Positions 40,927-50,137 of a DNA stretch of 64,000 bases are shown here, in pieces. The notes under the pieces are model-generated. The model had not been told where the DNA came from, ran no database searches, and was given only the letters and a program-made list of their open reading frames with translations. The first letter of the stretch is position 1, and the number at the start of each line of letters is the position of its first letter. The position numbers were made by a program, and so were the translations under genes. The stretch covers positions 1 to 64,000 of the forward strand of contig JBJKQL010000156.1 of NCBI GenBank assembly GCA_046705265.1, read 5' to 3'. This DNA is from JAJYTL01 sp046705265 (GTDB taxonomy: Bacteria > Pseudomonadota > Alphaproteobacteria > Ferrovibrionales > Ferrovibrionaceae).

Positions 40927-42261
40927 TCATGCCGGCTGCGGAGTGAATTGCGTGGCTGCGAGGTCGTGGAATAGGGCACGCAAAAGCGCCGCGAGCCAGC
41001 GGATGAGCAGGGCGAAGTTGTAGCCGGCGGCGGCGAGGACGGCGTTGATGCGATCACCATCTCGGCCCTTGAGATAATTACGATCCATTCGGTGCTCGGC
41101 CTTGAGGTGACCGATGACGGGTTCGACGGCGGCGCGGCGTTTCATCTCGCGGCGGATGGCGGCGGTGGTGCGGCGCACTTGGCCGGAGATCCAGACCCGG
41201 AACCGGTTTGGGTGATTATGGCCGCGATAGCCCTTGTCGACGTGGATGCGGCGGGCCTCGATGCCGGTGAGCTTTTCCATCTCGGCCACCACGGGTCCGA
41301 GGGTATGGCCGTCGAAGGGATTGCCGTGCAGCGCCTTGGCATGAAGCACGAACTGACCGCCCTTGGGTGAAGTCACCGGCGTTGCGATCGAGACCTTACA
41401 GCCGAATTCATAGGGCGCCCGCGCCTTGCCCTTGCCGATGCATTCGACCTCGGGCGCGTGCAGGGAATAGACCTTCGGACCCCGCTGGCGATGGTCCTGG
41501 TAGCGCACCTTGAGAGCCAGGTCACGGAGCGGTGCGAAGCGGCTCTCGAGCTCAGGCTTCCCCTCGATCTTGCGGTTGAGGTCGCGGATGAGGCGCCCGA
41601 GCCGGGTGCGCAGGAACTTCACGGCCCGGGCGGCGCGCTTGAATTGATGCGCGTGCGTATAGCGTCCGACCATGATCGCCGCGCGCTTCGCCACCCGCAG
41701 GTAGCTTTGGCGCAGCGGCACCCCGGAGCGCTTGGCAAAGGCGACCAGCTTCTCGATCGCCCGATGTATAAGCCGCGCATCCGTCGGATGGGCGATTGCC
41801 TTCGGTTGCACCGTCGTGTCGACAACCACCCGCTCGAGATCCTTTGTCGCCAGGGCGCCGGTTTGATGCGCCACGGAGAGGCTTTCCTGGATCACCGCCG
41901 CGAGATGCTCCTCTCCCAGCCGCTGCCGCCAGCGTGTCAGGGACGAGCGGTCGAAGGGCAGATCGTGCCGGAACACCGCCTCGCCGCAGAAAAACTGATA
42001 ATACGGATTCTCGATCCAGCGGGCGCACAACGCTTCGTCCGAGAGGTTGTGCATGTACTTCAAAATCAACAGCCCGGCCACCAGCCGCGTCGCCAACGGC
42101 GGCTGGCCGGGGCCTTCGCGGCAGACCGAGCCGAACCGGCCGTCAATGAAATCCCAATCGATCTTTCCCGCCGACACCACCAGCGGATGACCCATGTCGA
42201 TGATTTGTTCCAGGGCCGGCCGGAACACGTCCTTCTGACGTTCGTCCTTGGGCTTCGCCAT
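40927..42261 (-). CDS. IS5-family transposase
   Basis: About 444 residues, uninterrupted. The N-terminal region has PPLATRLVAGLLILKYMHNL and WIENPYYQFFCGE, typical of IS5/IS1182-like enzymes. The DDE catalytic set is VVDTTVQPKAI for the first Asp, HVDKGYRGHNHP for the second and VEPVIGHLKAEHRMDRNYL for the Glu. It would cut and join the element ends. The start at 42261 follows GGGGGA; the frame is open to 42282. It looks functional. An enzyme with this intact reading frame suggests recent arrival. Confidence 0.92.
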   Translation of the reverse strand: MAKPKDERQKDVFRPALEQIIDMGHPLVVSAGKIDWDFIDGRFGSVCREGPGQPPLATRLVAGLLILKYMHNLSDEALCARWIENPYYQFFCGEAVFRHDLPFDRSSLTRWRQRLGEEHLAAVIQESLSVAHQTGALATKDLERVVVDTTVQPKAIAHPTDARLIHRAIEKLVAFAKRSGVPLRQSYLRVAKRAAIMVGRYTHAHQFKRAARAVKFLRTRLGRLIRDLNRKIEGKPELESRFAPLRDLALKVRYQDHRQRGPKVYSLHAPEVECIGKGKARAPYEFGCKVSIATPVTSPKGGQFVLHAKALHGNPFDGHTLGPVVAEMEKLTGIEARRIHVDKGYRGHNHPNRFRVWISGQVRRTTAAIRREMKRRAAVEPVIGHLKAEHRMDRNYLKGRDGDRINAVLAAAGYNFALLIRWLAALLRALFHDLAATQFTPQPA

Positions 42262-42415
42262 CGCAGATCCCCCGCCTCTCACGGAAGAATCGAATCATGA
42301 ACCGCCCTGCCTTGGGAATCCTAAAACGCAAGAAAACCGCGGTTACGCCGCGGCTTTCCCGCAAACCCCATTACTTCCTCGACTCAAAAAACCCTTATTT
42401 CTAAAGGGCTTTCGC

Positions 42416-42431
42416 ATTCTTCACGTCCGAC
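42416..42431. repeat. Right terminal inverted repeat of the IS
   Basis: ATTCTTCACGTCCGAC is the reverse complement, with one mismatch, of the left repeat at 40895-40910 (GTCGGCCGTGAAGAAT). It marks the outer end of the element; the duplicated CCGTTA follows directly at 42432. Confidence 0.8.
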
Positions 42432-42444
42432 CCGTTAGTCAGCT

Positions 42445-42457
42445 GAGGCTAAGCCTC
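42445..42457. other. Perfect 13-base palindrome between the IS and gltA
   Basis: GAGGCTAAGCCTC is symmetric about its central A. It lies between the convergent ends of the EAL-like gene (plus strand) and gltA (minus strand), 7 bases after the right target duplication. It could be a small hairpin or a protein site. The stem would have a loop that is too short for a normal terminator. Confidence 0.3.
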
Positions 42458-42582
42458 CGTTATCCACGGCCACCGCACGGGTCGGACGCCTGCCCTTGAA
42501 TGAATCGTGCCTTGTCCACTGAACGGCGGATGATGGCGAGGACCACTAAGGCCGACACAACGCTAAGTCCGGAAGCTGTTGT

Positions 42583-43887
42583 TCACCGCCTTTTTTCCAG
42601 AGGCAGGTACGACCTCTGGGAGGGGCCGGTATAAAGTTGGCGGGGGCGGCCAATCTTGTGCGAGGGATCTTCGATCATTTCGTTCCACTGGGCGACCCAA
42701 CCGACAGTTCGGGCGACGGCGAAGAGAACGGTGAACATGGAGGTCGGAAAGCCGAGTGCGCGCAAAATGATTCCAGAATAAAAGTCGACGTTCGGATAGA
42801 GCTTGTGCTCGACAAAGTACTCGTCTTCAAGCGCGATCCGTTCAAGTTCCATGGCGAGCTTGAGAAGGGGTTCGTCCTTCACGCCAAGTTCATCCAGTAC
42901 TTCGTGACAAGTACGCCGAATTACCTTGGCCCGGGGATCGTAGTTCTTGTAAACGCGATGGCCAAATCCCATTAGGCGGAAGGGGTCATTCTTGTCCTTC
43001 GCGCGCTTAATGAATTCAGGTACGCGCTTTACGTCGCCGATCTCGGTCAGCATCTTAAGGACCGCTTCGTTAGCGCCGCCATGCGCCGGCCCCCAGAGAC
43101 AGGCGATACCAGCCGCAATACAACCGAAAGGATTGGCTCCCGAGGAGCCGGCGAGCCGCACGGTCGAGGTCGAAGCGTTCTGTTCATGGTCGGCGTGCAG
43201 AATGAAGATGCGGTCGATGGCTTTTGCCAGTACCGGGTTGGGTTTGTAGGGCTCGCACGGCACCGAGAAAGTCATGTGCAGGAAATTTTCCGCGTAGCTG
43301 AGGTGGTTCTGCGGATAGACAAAAGGCTGGCCAACGGAATATTTATAGGCCATTGCCGCGATCGTCGGCACCTTCGCGATTAGGCGGTAAGAGGCAATCA
43401 CGCGTTGGCGTGGGTCGGAGATGTCAGTCGAGTCATGGTAAAAAGCCGAAAGCGCGCCGATCACGCCGACCATCACCGCCATAGGGTGGGCATCCCGGCG
43501 AAAACCACGGAAAAAGGCAGTCAGCTGCTCGTGCACCATGGTATGGCGCGTCATGTCGCGCTCGAACTGGCGTCTCTGGTCTGATGTCGGCAATTCGCCG
43601 TTGAGCAAAAGATAGGCGACTTCCATAAAGTCGCTCTTTTCGGCCAATTCCTCGATCGGATAGCCACGATAAAGGAGAACCCCTTCGTCGCCATCGATAT
43701 AGGTGATCTTGCTTTCGCAACTTGCCGTCGCGGTAAAGCCGGGATCGTATGTGAAGTGGCCCGTCTGAGCGTAAAGACTCTTGATATCGATGACGGTGGG
43801 CCCGACGGTTCCAGCGACCAGCGGCAACTCCACCGTGGTGTTCTTGCCGTTGTCGGTCACTGCGACGGTGCCCACGGAACTGCTCAT
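42583..43887 (-). CDS. gltA: Citrate synthase
   Basis: 434 residues, the length of the hexameric type used by proteobacteria. Catalytic regions are HADHEQNASTSTVRLAGSSG with the first His, MGFGHRVYKNYDPRAKVI with the second His and Arg, and EDPSHKIGRPRQLYTGPSQR near the end. It condenses acetyl-CoA with oxaloacetate at the entry of the citric acid cycle. A strong GGAAGGAG site precedes the ATG. It follows gltX by 101 bases on the same strand, an order common in alphaproteobacteria. Confidence 0.97.
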   Translation of the reverse strand: MSSSVGTVAVTDNGKNTTVELPLVAGTVGPTVIDIKSLYAQTGHFTYDPGFTATASCESKITYIDGDEGVLLYRGYPIEELAEKSDFMEVAYLLLNGELPTSDQRRQFERDMTRHTMVHEQLTAFFRGFRRDAHPMAVMVGVIGALSAFYHDSTDISDPRQRVIASYRLIAKVPTIAAMAYKYSVGQPFVYPQNHLSYAENFLHMTFSVPCEPYKPNPVLAKAIDRIFILHADHEQNASTSTVRLAGSSGANPFGCIAAGIACLWGPAHGGANEAVLKMLTEIGDVKRVPEFIKRAKDKNDPFRLMGFGHRVYKNYDPRAKVIRRTCHEVLDELGVKDEPLLKLAMELERIALEDEYFVEHKLYPNVDFYSGIILRALGFPTSMFTVLFAVARTVGWVAQWNEMIEDPSHKIGRPRQLYTGPSQRSYLPLEKRR

Positions 43888-43988
43888 AGCTTTACTCCTT
43901 CCCTCACAACGCGCGGCGTCCGCCGCGTACGATCCTGACGTATGACACCAGGGGTCACGGCCAAATATAGCCCGCCGGATTTTGCACG

Positions 43989-45407
43989 TTAAGGGCGCCG
44001 CGAAATAAAGTCGATAGCGTCCCGAAGGCGCGCAAGGCTCTCGGCCCGGCCGAGCGCGCCAAGCACGTCGAAAACCGGGGGCGAAACCGATCGGCCGGTA
44101 AGGGCCGCGCGGAGGGGCTGCGCCACTTTTCCAAGCTTCAGGCCGTTCGCTTCGGCATAGCTACGGACTGCTGCCTCGGTCTCGGTGGTGTCGAAGGCGG
44201 CGAGGGTCCCAAGGCGCTCCGCAACAGCCACAAGGAGGGGCGAGGCCTCGGCGTCAAGCAGTTTTTCGGCGCTGGCGTCTGGAGCGAGCGGCCGGGGCTC
44301 GACAAGAAACTGGGTCATATCGGCGAGCTCAGCCACTGTCTTTGCCCGGATTTTGACCGTGGGCATCAAGGTTTCGATGCGATGGCGCTCGGTAGTTGTC
44401 AATGACCGTCCGAGGCGCTGCTCAAGCAGGGCCGCGCAAGATTCAAGGAGGTCCCGATCGTTGGCCGCCCTCAAATAGAGGCCGTTCAGATGTTCGAGCT
44501 TGGCGAAATCGAAGCGCGACGGCGAGCGCCCGACATTCACGAGGTCGAACCAGGCGATGGCCTGCTCCGTCGATATTAGTTCGTCATCGCCGTGGCTCCA
44601 TCCGAGGCGGAGGAGATAGTTGCGCATGGCCGCAGGCAAAAAGCCCATTTCGCGGTACGCATCGACACCAAGCGCACCATGCCGTTTCGAGAGCTTAGCG
44701 CCATCGGCGCCGTGGATTAGCGGGATATGGGCGAAGGTCGGAACGGACAGCCCGAGCGCCTGATAGAGTTGGCTCTGGCGAAAGGTGTTGGTTAGATGAT
44801 CATGGCCCCGGATGACGTGTGTGACGGCCATCTCGTGATCGTCGATCACGACGGCGAGGTTATAGGTCGGCGTACCATCGGAGCGGAGCAGCACCAGGTC
44901 GTCGAGTTCGGCATTTTCGACCCGGATCTCACCTTGCACCTCGTCCTTGATTACGGTTGCTCCCTCGCGCGGTGCCCTGAAACGGATCACCGGCCTTACG
45001 CCGGCGGGCGCGGTCGCAGGATCGCGATTACGCCAGCGCCCGTCATAGCGCCAGGGCCGGCCTTCCGCCTTGGCCACGGCGCGCATCTCTTCAAGCTCCT
45101 CTGGCGTCGCGAAACAGAGATAGGCCTTGCCTTCGGCAAGAAGCCGTCTTGCCGCGGCGACGTGTTGTGCAACGCGGGTCGATTGGAAAATGGCCTCGCC
45201 ATCCCAATTAAGCCCGAGCCATTTCAGGCCATCGAAAATGGCTGCTATGGCAGGCTCGGTGGAACGGGCCCGATCGGTGTCCTCGATACGGAGCAGAAAG
45301 CGGCCGCCATGGTGGCGACTGAAGAGCCAGTTAAAAAGCGCCGTACGTGCTCCGCCAATGTGGAGGAAGCCAGTGGGTGACGGGGCAAAACGGGTAACAA
45401 CGCTCAT
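43989..45407 (-). CDS. gltX: Glutamate-tRNA ligase
   Basis: A 472-residue class I aminoacyl-tRNA synthetase. The HIGH-type motif is FLHIGGARTALFNWLFSRHH (residues about 15-34) and the KMSKS-type motif is LSKRHGALG near residue 250. The C-terminal helical cage binds the anticodon. Alphaproteobacteria often keep a second GltX copy that can charge tRNA-Gln before amidation; whether this is the only copy cannot be seen here. It is divergent from the comEC pseudogene. Confidence 0.96.
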   Translation of the reverse strand: MSVVTRFAPSPTGFLHIGGARTALFNWLFSRHHGGRFLLRIEDTDRARSTEPAIAAIFDGLKWLGLNWDGEAIFQSTRVAQHVAAARRLLAEGKAYLCFATPEELEEMRAVAKAEGRPWRYDGRWRNRDPATAPAGVRPVIRFRAPREGATVIKDEVQGEIRVENAELDDLVLLRSDGTPTYNLAVVIDDHEMAVTHVIRGHDHLTNTFRQSQLYQALGLSVPTFAHIPLIHGADGAKLSKRHGALGVDAYREMGFLPAAMRNYLLRLGWSHGDDELISTEQAIAWFDLVNVGRSPSRFDFAKLEHLNGLYLRAANDRDLLESCAALLEQRLGRSLTTTERHRIETLMPTVKIRAKTVAELADMTQFLVEPRPLAPDASAEKLLDAEASPLLVAVAERLGTLAAFDTTETEAAVRSYAEANGLKLGKVAQPLRAALTGRSVSPPVFDVLGALGRAESLARLRDAIDFISRRP

Positions 45408-45519
45408 ATTTTTTCAAAATGCGCTGGGCGCGCTAAGGTCGAATGATCCCAGGCGGACTATTCATGTACCATATTGACGTTGTCTATTCGACAGTCTGAT
45501 CATAAAAATCATGTAAGCC

Positions 45520-47632
45520 ATGGAAGCAACCGGACGGCTAAGGCGCTTTGCTGCGGTGCTGAGCCCGACCCGTGCCACGTTTCTTGACGAACGCGAACGG
45601 TAGATTCTGTGGCTCGCCCCAGCGATCGGGACCGGCATCGGCCTTTATTTTGCACTGCCCTTCGAACCCCCCGTTCCGCTCGGCTGGCCGGCCATGCTGC
45701 CGGGCCTGATGGTCGCAATCAGCGGCCACCGGCGAGCGAGTGCGTTGTTGCTCGGTCTCGGATTTTTTCCGGTTGGGTTTGGCTTCGCCTCTGCCAGCTG
45801 GCGCAGCCGCGAGGTTGCAGCACCGATCTTGGGCCGGCCGAAGCAGGCAGTGGACATGAGTGGATGGATCGTCTCCCTTTCGATCGGCGACTGTGGTCCG
45901 CGGCGTTTGCTCGACCGGCTTCGCATCCGTCACTTGCCGCCGAGGCACACACCGGAACGGGTGCAGATTTCGCTCTGCCGGTCGATCTCCGGACTTCCTA
46001 TCGCCGGTTCGGTCTGGCTCCGCGGCATGCTGTTTCCGCCGCCGCCCCTGCTGCGCCCTGTGCCTTTGATTTCGCACGCGAAGCCTATTTCGAACACCTC
46101 GGCGCCCTCGGCTTTAACTTCGGCACCGTTCACCCGGAAGCCCGGCCGCGTCCCGCCAAGCCAGATCCACTTTCCACCCGGGCCGTTCTTTGGCTGGATC
46201 GCCTGCGCGAAAAGCTGCGCCTACGGGTCGTGCATGAACTCAAAGGGCCGGAAGGCGGATTCGCGCCGCGCTGATGACCGATGATCGCTCGAGCATTCCG
46301 CCCGAGGTCGTGCAGACGATGAGAAACAGCGGGCTTGCTCATCTTCTCGTCATAGCCGGACTGCATCTCTCGTTCGTCGCCGGTATCCTGTATTCACTTT
46401 TCGCTTCCTCTTTGCCTTGGTACAGCTCCTAGCGCTGCGTTTTCCGGCCAAGAAATGGGCCGCTATGGTCGTTCTGATCGGGGCCTTTTTCTACCTGCTC
46501 TTAAGCGGCGTCTGGGTGCCGACCCAGCGCGGCTTTTTCCTGATCGCCATCGTCATGGTTGCGATCCTTTTGGATCGGCAGGCAATTTCCATGCGACTCG
46601 TAGGTTGGGCTGCGATCGTCATTCTCGCGCTTCAGCCGGAAAGTTTGCTGAGTGCGAGCTTTGAAATGTGATTCGCGGCTGTGGTCGCGTTGATTGCCGT
46701 CTACAAGGAGGTCGGACCCTGGTTCTCAGCCCGCTATCGGCGTTTTGGGAGGATTGGCCACTGTGGAATTTATCTTCTCGGCATTGCGCTTACCACGGTC
46801 GTGGCGGGTGGTGCGACTGCAGCCTTCGCTGTCTACAATTTTCATACGTTCAATGGCTACGGCGTTCTTACCCACCTGATCGCAGTACCCTTACCGGCTT
46901 CTGGATCATGCCCTGGGCGCTCGTCACGTTGCTCGCCATGCCTTTTGGATTCGATCGTTTCACCCTGGTTCCCGTGGGCTCGGGAATCCATGCTGTGATC
47001 CGGGTCTCTGAAGCTGTCTCGTCTTTACCCGGCGCCGTCGTGCCGGTGGCAGCCATGCCGGATTGGGGCTTAATCGCGGTTACGGTGGGCGGACTTCGGC
47101 TCCGCCTTTGGCGGCGCTCGCGATCGGACTTTGCAGCATCTGGCTCGCGTCGCAACCAGATATCCTGGTCGACGAACAGGTACGAAGGGTCGCTGTGCGG
47201 TGCGCAGATGGAGCGCTTCTGGTCTCACCCGGGCGTGGCGATCGCATGGCTGTGGAAACCTGGCTTGCACGGAACGGCGGTAGGGCGGCGCTGTTCTGGC
47301 CCGGAAACGGAGAAAGCCACGACGGACGGCTCCGTTGCGATGAGAACACGGGATGTACCTATCGAGCGCGGAACCTTGTGGTGGGCTTGCCGAAAATAGA
47401 GGGAGCGATGGTGGCAGACTGCTGCGCCGCTGATTTGGTGGTGAGCCTTGGCGTTGTCCCTGGCTGTTGTGCCGGCGCGCGGATCGTCATCGACCGGAAT
47501 GATCTGAGATGGCAGGGAGCCAACGCCATCTACCTTGAGCGACTTGGCCGCATCCGTATCGAGAGCGTCAACACCGAACGCGGCCGGAGACCCTGGTCCG
47601 AGCCGCAACAGAATCCCATGCGCGCTCAGTAA
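45520..47632 (+). pseudogene. comEC: Decayed comEC (DNA uptake channel)
   Basis: ComEC pieces run in order but in several frames. The start MEATGRLRRFAAV at 45520 hits TAG at codon 28 (45601-45603). The next stretch (LGFFPVGFGFASASWRSREV, LLDRLRIRHLPP) shifts frame near 46040-46050 to FDFAREAYFEHLGALGFNFG. A further shift near 46263 gives the ALMTDDRSSIPPEVVQTM and AHLLVIAGLHLS core. A shift near 46400 gives ALRFPAKKWAAMV. TGA at 46669-46671 follows SFEM. Shifts near 46895 (TGFWIMPWALVTLLAMPFG) and near 47100 lead to the C-terminal GALLVSPGRGDRMAVETWL. At least two stops and five frameshifts make it inactive. Ends at 47632, overlapping lexA by 7 bases. Confidence 0.92.
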
Positions 47633-48333
47633 CTGCGGTATAGAGCGACAAGGCGGCCCTGGACCCGAACACGATCCGGTCCGAAAATACGGGTTTCGTA
47701 TGCTGAATTGGCGGCTTCGAGGGCAACCGAATTGCCCTTGCGGCGCAGTCGTTTCAAGGTCGCCTCCTGTTCGTCGACTAAGGCAACGACGATGGCACCA
47801 TTTTCAGCCGCGTCGCAGCGTTCGATAATTACCGTATCGCCGTCTTGAATTCCGGCCTCAATCATCGAATCACCAGCGATCTCAAGCGCATAATACTCCC
47901 CACGGCCAATCAGTGCGGCGGGCACGTCGAGCGTCCGAGATGGATCGCGCAAGGCCTCAATCGGCGTGCCGGCGGCAATCTTGCCATAGAGCGGCAACGA
48001 GACCGTCGTACCGGTGCTGGGCAAAGCAGCGCGTGGGGATGCGGCGGCGCCGTTGCCGTTCGGGAAGCGGCCCTTGATGACATTTGGGGCGAAACCCTGA
48101 CGCCCCGGGCTTGAGGCCGCATCGGGAAGTTTCAATACCTCGAGAGCCCGCGCCCGATGCGGCAACCGGCGGATGAATCCGCGTTCCTCAAGGCCGGTGA
48201 TCAGGCGATGAATCCCGGATTTCGATTTCAACTGCACCGCCTCCTTCATTTCGTCGAAGGAAGGTGAAATGCCAGTTTGCTTCAGGTGTTGGTGGATGAA
48301 GATCAGGAGCTCATGTTGCTTCCGCGTCAGCAT
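47626..48333 (-). CDS. lexA: LexA repressor
   Basis: 235 residues. The N-terminal winged helix (1-70) has ISPSFDEMKEAVQLKSKSGI. The self-cleavage site is IAAGTP, cutting between A121 and G122. The catalytic Ser is S156 (GDSMIEAGI) and the Lys is K194 (ATLKRLRR). It represses SOS genes until RecA filaments trigger cleavage. A perfect alphaproteobacterial SOS box lies about 50 bases upstream, so it is autoregulated. It follows moeA with 119 bases and is convergent with the comEC pseudogene. Confidence 0.96.
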   Translation of the reverse strand: MLTRKQHELLIFIHQHLKQTGISPSFDEMKEAVQLKSKSGIHRLITGLEERGFIRRLPHRARALEVLKLPDAASSPGRQGFAPNVIKGRFPNGNGAAASPRAALPSTGTTVSLPLYGKIAAGTPIEALRDPSRTLDVPAALIGRGEYYALEIAGDSMIEAGIQDGDTVIIERCDAAENGAIVVALVDEQEATLKRLRRKGNSVALEAANSAYETRIFGPDRVRVQGRLVALYRSY

Positions 48334-48378
48334 CGCCGGATCTCCCGCATCGGGAACAAATGTAAAACAGGAAACGAT

Positions 48379-48393
48379 GTTCTAGTTTAGTTC
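48379..48393. promoter_or_regulatory. SOS box upstream of lexA
   Basis: GTTCTAGTTTAGTTC matches the alphaproteobacterial SOS consensus GTTC-N7-GTTC without mismatch. It lies 46-60 bases upstream of the lexA start. LexA is expected to bind here and repress its own gene. Confidence 0.88.
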
Positions 48394-48452
48394 CTCTGTT
48401 TGTCAAGAAGAAAGCATGCATCCCCCGGCGGACGCCACGAGGATCTTCAGCG

Positions 48453-49658
48453 CTACCAAAGGCCAGCGCGGCGGATGACGGTGACCGCGTCGCCCGTTTT
48501 GGCGGCAGGCGCAAAAGGTTGACGGACGATAAGACAATCTGCGTCGGCCAGCACCGAAAGCATGGAGGAATCCTGGATGGGAAACGGCGTAGCAACGAGC
48601 TTTCCACCCGTATTCGGCTGTAGATTGGCCCGAATATAGTCCTGCCGTCGGTCATTTTCCCGGAGGTCGCCGGCAAGAAGTGCGGTCGTGGTGGCAAGTG
48701 GCTCATTCTCTAAGCCTAACAGGCGATGCAGTGCCGGCCGAAGAAAGACCAAGCCGCATATCAATGATGAGACGGGATTGCCAGGAATGCCGAGCACCGG
48801 GATGCCATCGCATTCACCGAACATCAGCGGCTTGCCAGGCCGGATTGCGATTTGCCAAAAGTCGAGCCGAAGACCGCGGCTTCCGAGAACATCGCGTACG
48901 AGATCATAGGCCCCGACCGAAATTCCCCCCAGGGTTACCAGCATGTCAACGCCGCGCGCGGCCTCGACCAGGCCCGCGAGCGATTCGCGATTGTCGCGCG
49001 CGATGCCAAGGTCGACGGCGATGCCGCCCGTCGCCTCGATCATGGCCGCGAGGGCTAGTGCATTGGAGGAGACAATCTGGTTCGGGCCGATTGGCTCGCC
49101 GGGGCGGACCAGCTCATCGCCAGTGGACAACAGCGCGACGCGTGGCTTGCGCCGGACCGAAAGCCACGGGTTGTCCATCGCCGCGGCAAGGGCGATGTCG
49201 CCGGGCCCGAGACGGCGTCCGGCCGTCAGACGGACCTGACCAGCGCGGAAGTCTAGGCCGGCCGTACGGATATGTGCGTTGGTGCGGCCGGGGACCGTGA
49301 CTTTGATGCGCTTACCGTCGGTTTCGACATTTTCTTGTATAACGATGCAGTCGGCACCATCCGGCACCGGAGCGCCCGTAAAGATGCGCACCGCTTCGCC
49401 TGGGCCGACGGCGCCGGCGAAATTTCCGCCAGCCGGCGATTCGCCGATCGCAGTGAGTTCGGCAGGTGCCGTCGCGACGTCGGCTGCCCGCACCGCCCAG
49501 CCATCCATGGCGGAGACGGCGACCGGCGGTTGGCTGCGGCGCGAGAGGACGTCGGCGGCGAGAATCCGTCCTGAGGCATGGGAAATTGGCACAGTTTCCG
49601 ATGGCAGGACCTCGAGCGCCTCACTAATGGCCTTAAGCGCCTCTTCAATTGAAATCAC
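48453..49658 (-). CDS. moeA: Molybdopterin molybdotransferase
   Basis: A 401-residue enzyme that inserts molybdate into adenylated molybdopterin. Signatures are PVAVSAMDGWAVRAAD in the first third, RIFTGAPVPDGADCIVIQE, and the MoCF core VTLGGISVGAYDLVRDVL with MFGECDGIPVLGIPGNPVSS. All are complete. It overlaps moaC by four bases (ATGA) and is the last gene of a chain trpG-trpD-trpC-moaC-moeA. Confidence 0.96.
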   Translation of the reverse strand: MISIEEALKAISEALEVLPSETVPISHASGRILAADVLSRRSQPPVAVSAMDGWAVRAADVATAPAELTAIGESPAGGNFAGAVGPGEAVRIFTGAPVPDGADCIVIQENVETDGKRIKVTVPGRTNAHIRTAGLDFRAGQVRLTAGRRLGPGDIALAAAMDNPWLSVRRKPRVALLSTGDELVRPGEPIGPNQIVSSNALALAAMIEATGGIAVDLGIARDNRESLAGLVEAARGVDMLVTLGGISVGAYDLVRDVLGSRGLRLDFWQIAIRPGKPLMFGECDGIPVLGIPGNPVSSLICGLVFLRPALHRLLGLENEPLATTTALLAGDLRENDRRQDYIRANLQPNTGGKLVATPFPIQDSSMLSVLADADCLIVRQPFAPAAKTGDAVTVIRRAGLW

Positions 49659-50137
49659 GATTTATCCTTATAATCGCCTGATTTTCCGCCAGATTTTCTT
49701 ATCAATTTGATATCAGTCAGGCGCATCCCGCGGTCCACCGCCTTGACCATGTCGTAGATGGTGAGAGCGGCGACGCTGACCGCAGTGAGCGCTTCCATCT
49801 CGGCGCCGGTGCGGCTCGTAAGCTTGACGGTGGCGCGGATCTCGACGCCCTGACGCTCGGCATCACAACGGAGATCGACCGTGACCGCAGCGAGAGGTAA
49901 CGGATGGCAGAGCGGAATCAAGTTATGCGTCCGTTTCGCGGCCATAATGCCGGCGAGGCGCGCAGCGGCGAGGACATCGCCTTTGGGCGCGGTGCCATCG
50001 ATAATCAGGTCGAGAGTCTTTGACCGCATTAACACCCATCCGGCCGCAGTCGCTTCTCGCGCCGTTTCGGCTTTGGATGAGACATCGACCATCACCGCCC
50101 TGCCTTTGTCATCGAGATGGGTGAGGCGTCCGTTCAT
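49655..50137 (-). CDS. moaC: Cyclic pyranopterin monophosphate synthase
   Basis: A 160-residue enzyme acting after MoaA in molybdenum cofactor synthesis. KTHNLIPLCHPLPL (THN and CHP segments) and EMEALTAVSVAALTIYDMVKA are diagnostic and hold the active-site residues. moaC is co-oriented between trpC and moeA with four-base overlaps on both sides, so it is translated from the trp message. Length is as usual. Confidence 0.96.
   Translation of the reverse strand: MNGRLTHLDDKGRAVMVDVSSKAETAREATAAGWVLMRSKTLDLIIDGTAPKGDVLAAARLAGIMAAKRTHNLIPLCHPLPLAAVTVDLRCDAERQGVEIRATVKLTSRTGAEMEALTAVSVAALTIYDMVKAVDRGMRLTDIKLIRKSGGKSGDYKDKS

Larger units (their letters stand above)
40895..42431 (-). mobile_element. 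Complete IS5-type insertion sequence
   Basis: The element is 1537 bases. It is bounded by a 16-base imperfect terminal inverted repeat: GTCGGCCGTGAAGAAT at 40895-40910 and ATTCTTCACGTCCGAC at 42416-42431 (one mismatch). A direct repeat CCGTTA flanks both sides. It holds one intact transposase gene on the minus strand. The group within IS5-like elements was not determined. The ends are read directly from the sequence. Confidence 0.85.

Noticed and set aside
45694..47632. Several short plus-strand open frames as independent genes
   Set aside because: Together they line up with a single ComEC in different frames, so they are fragments of one decayed gene.
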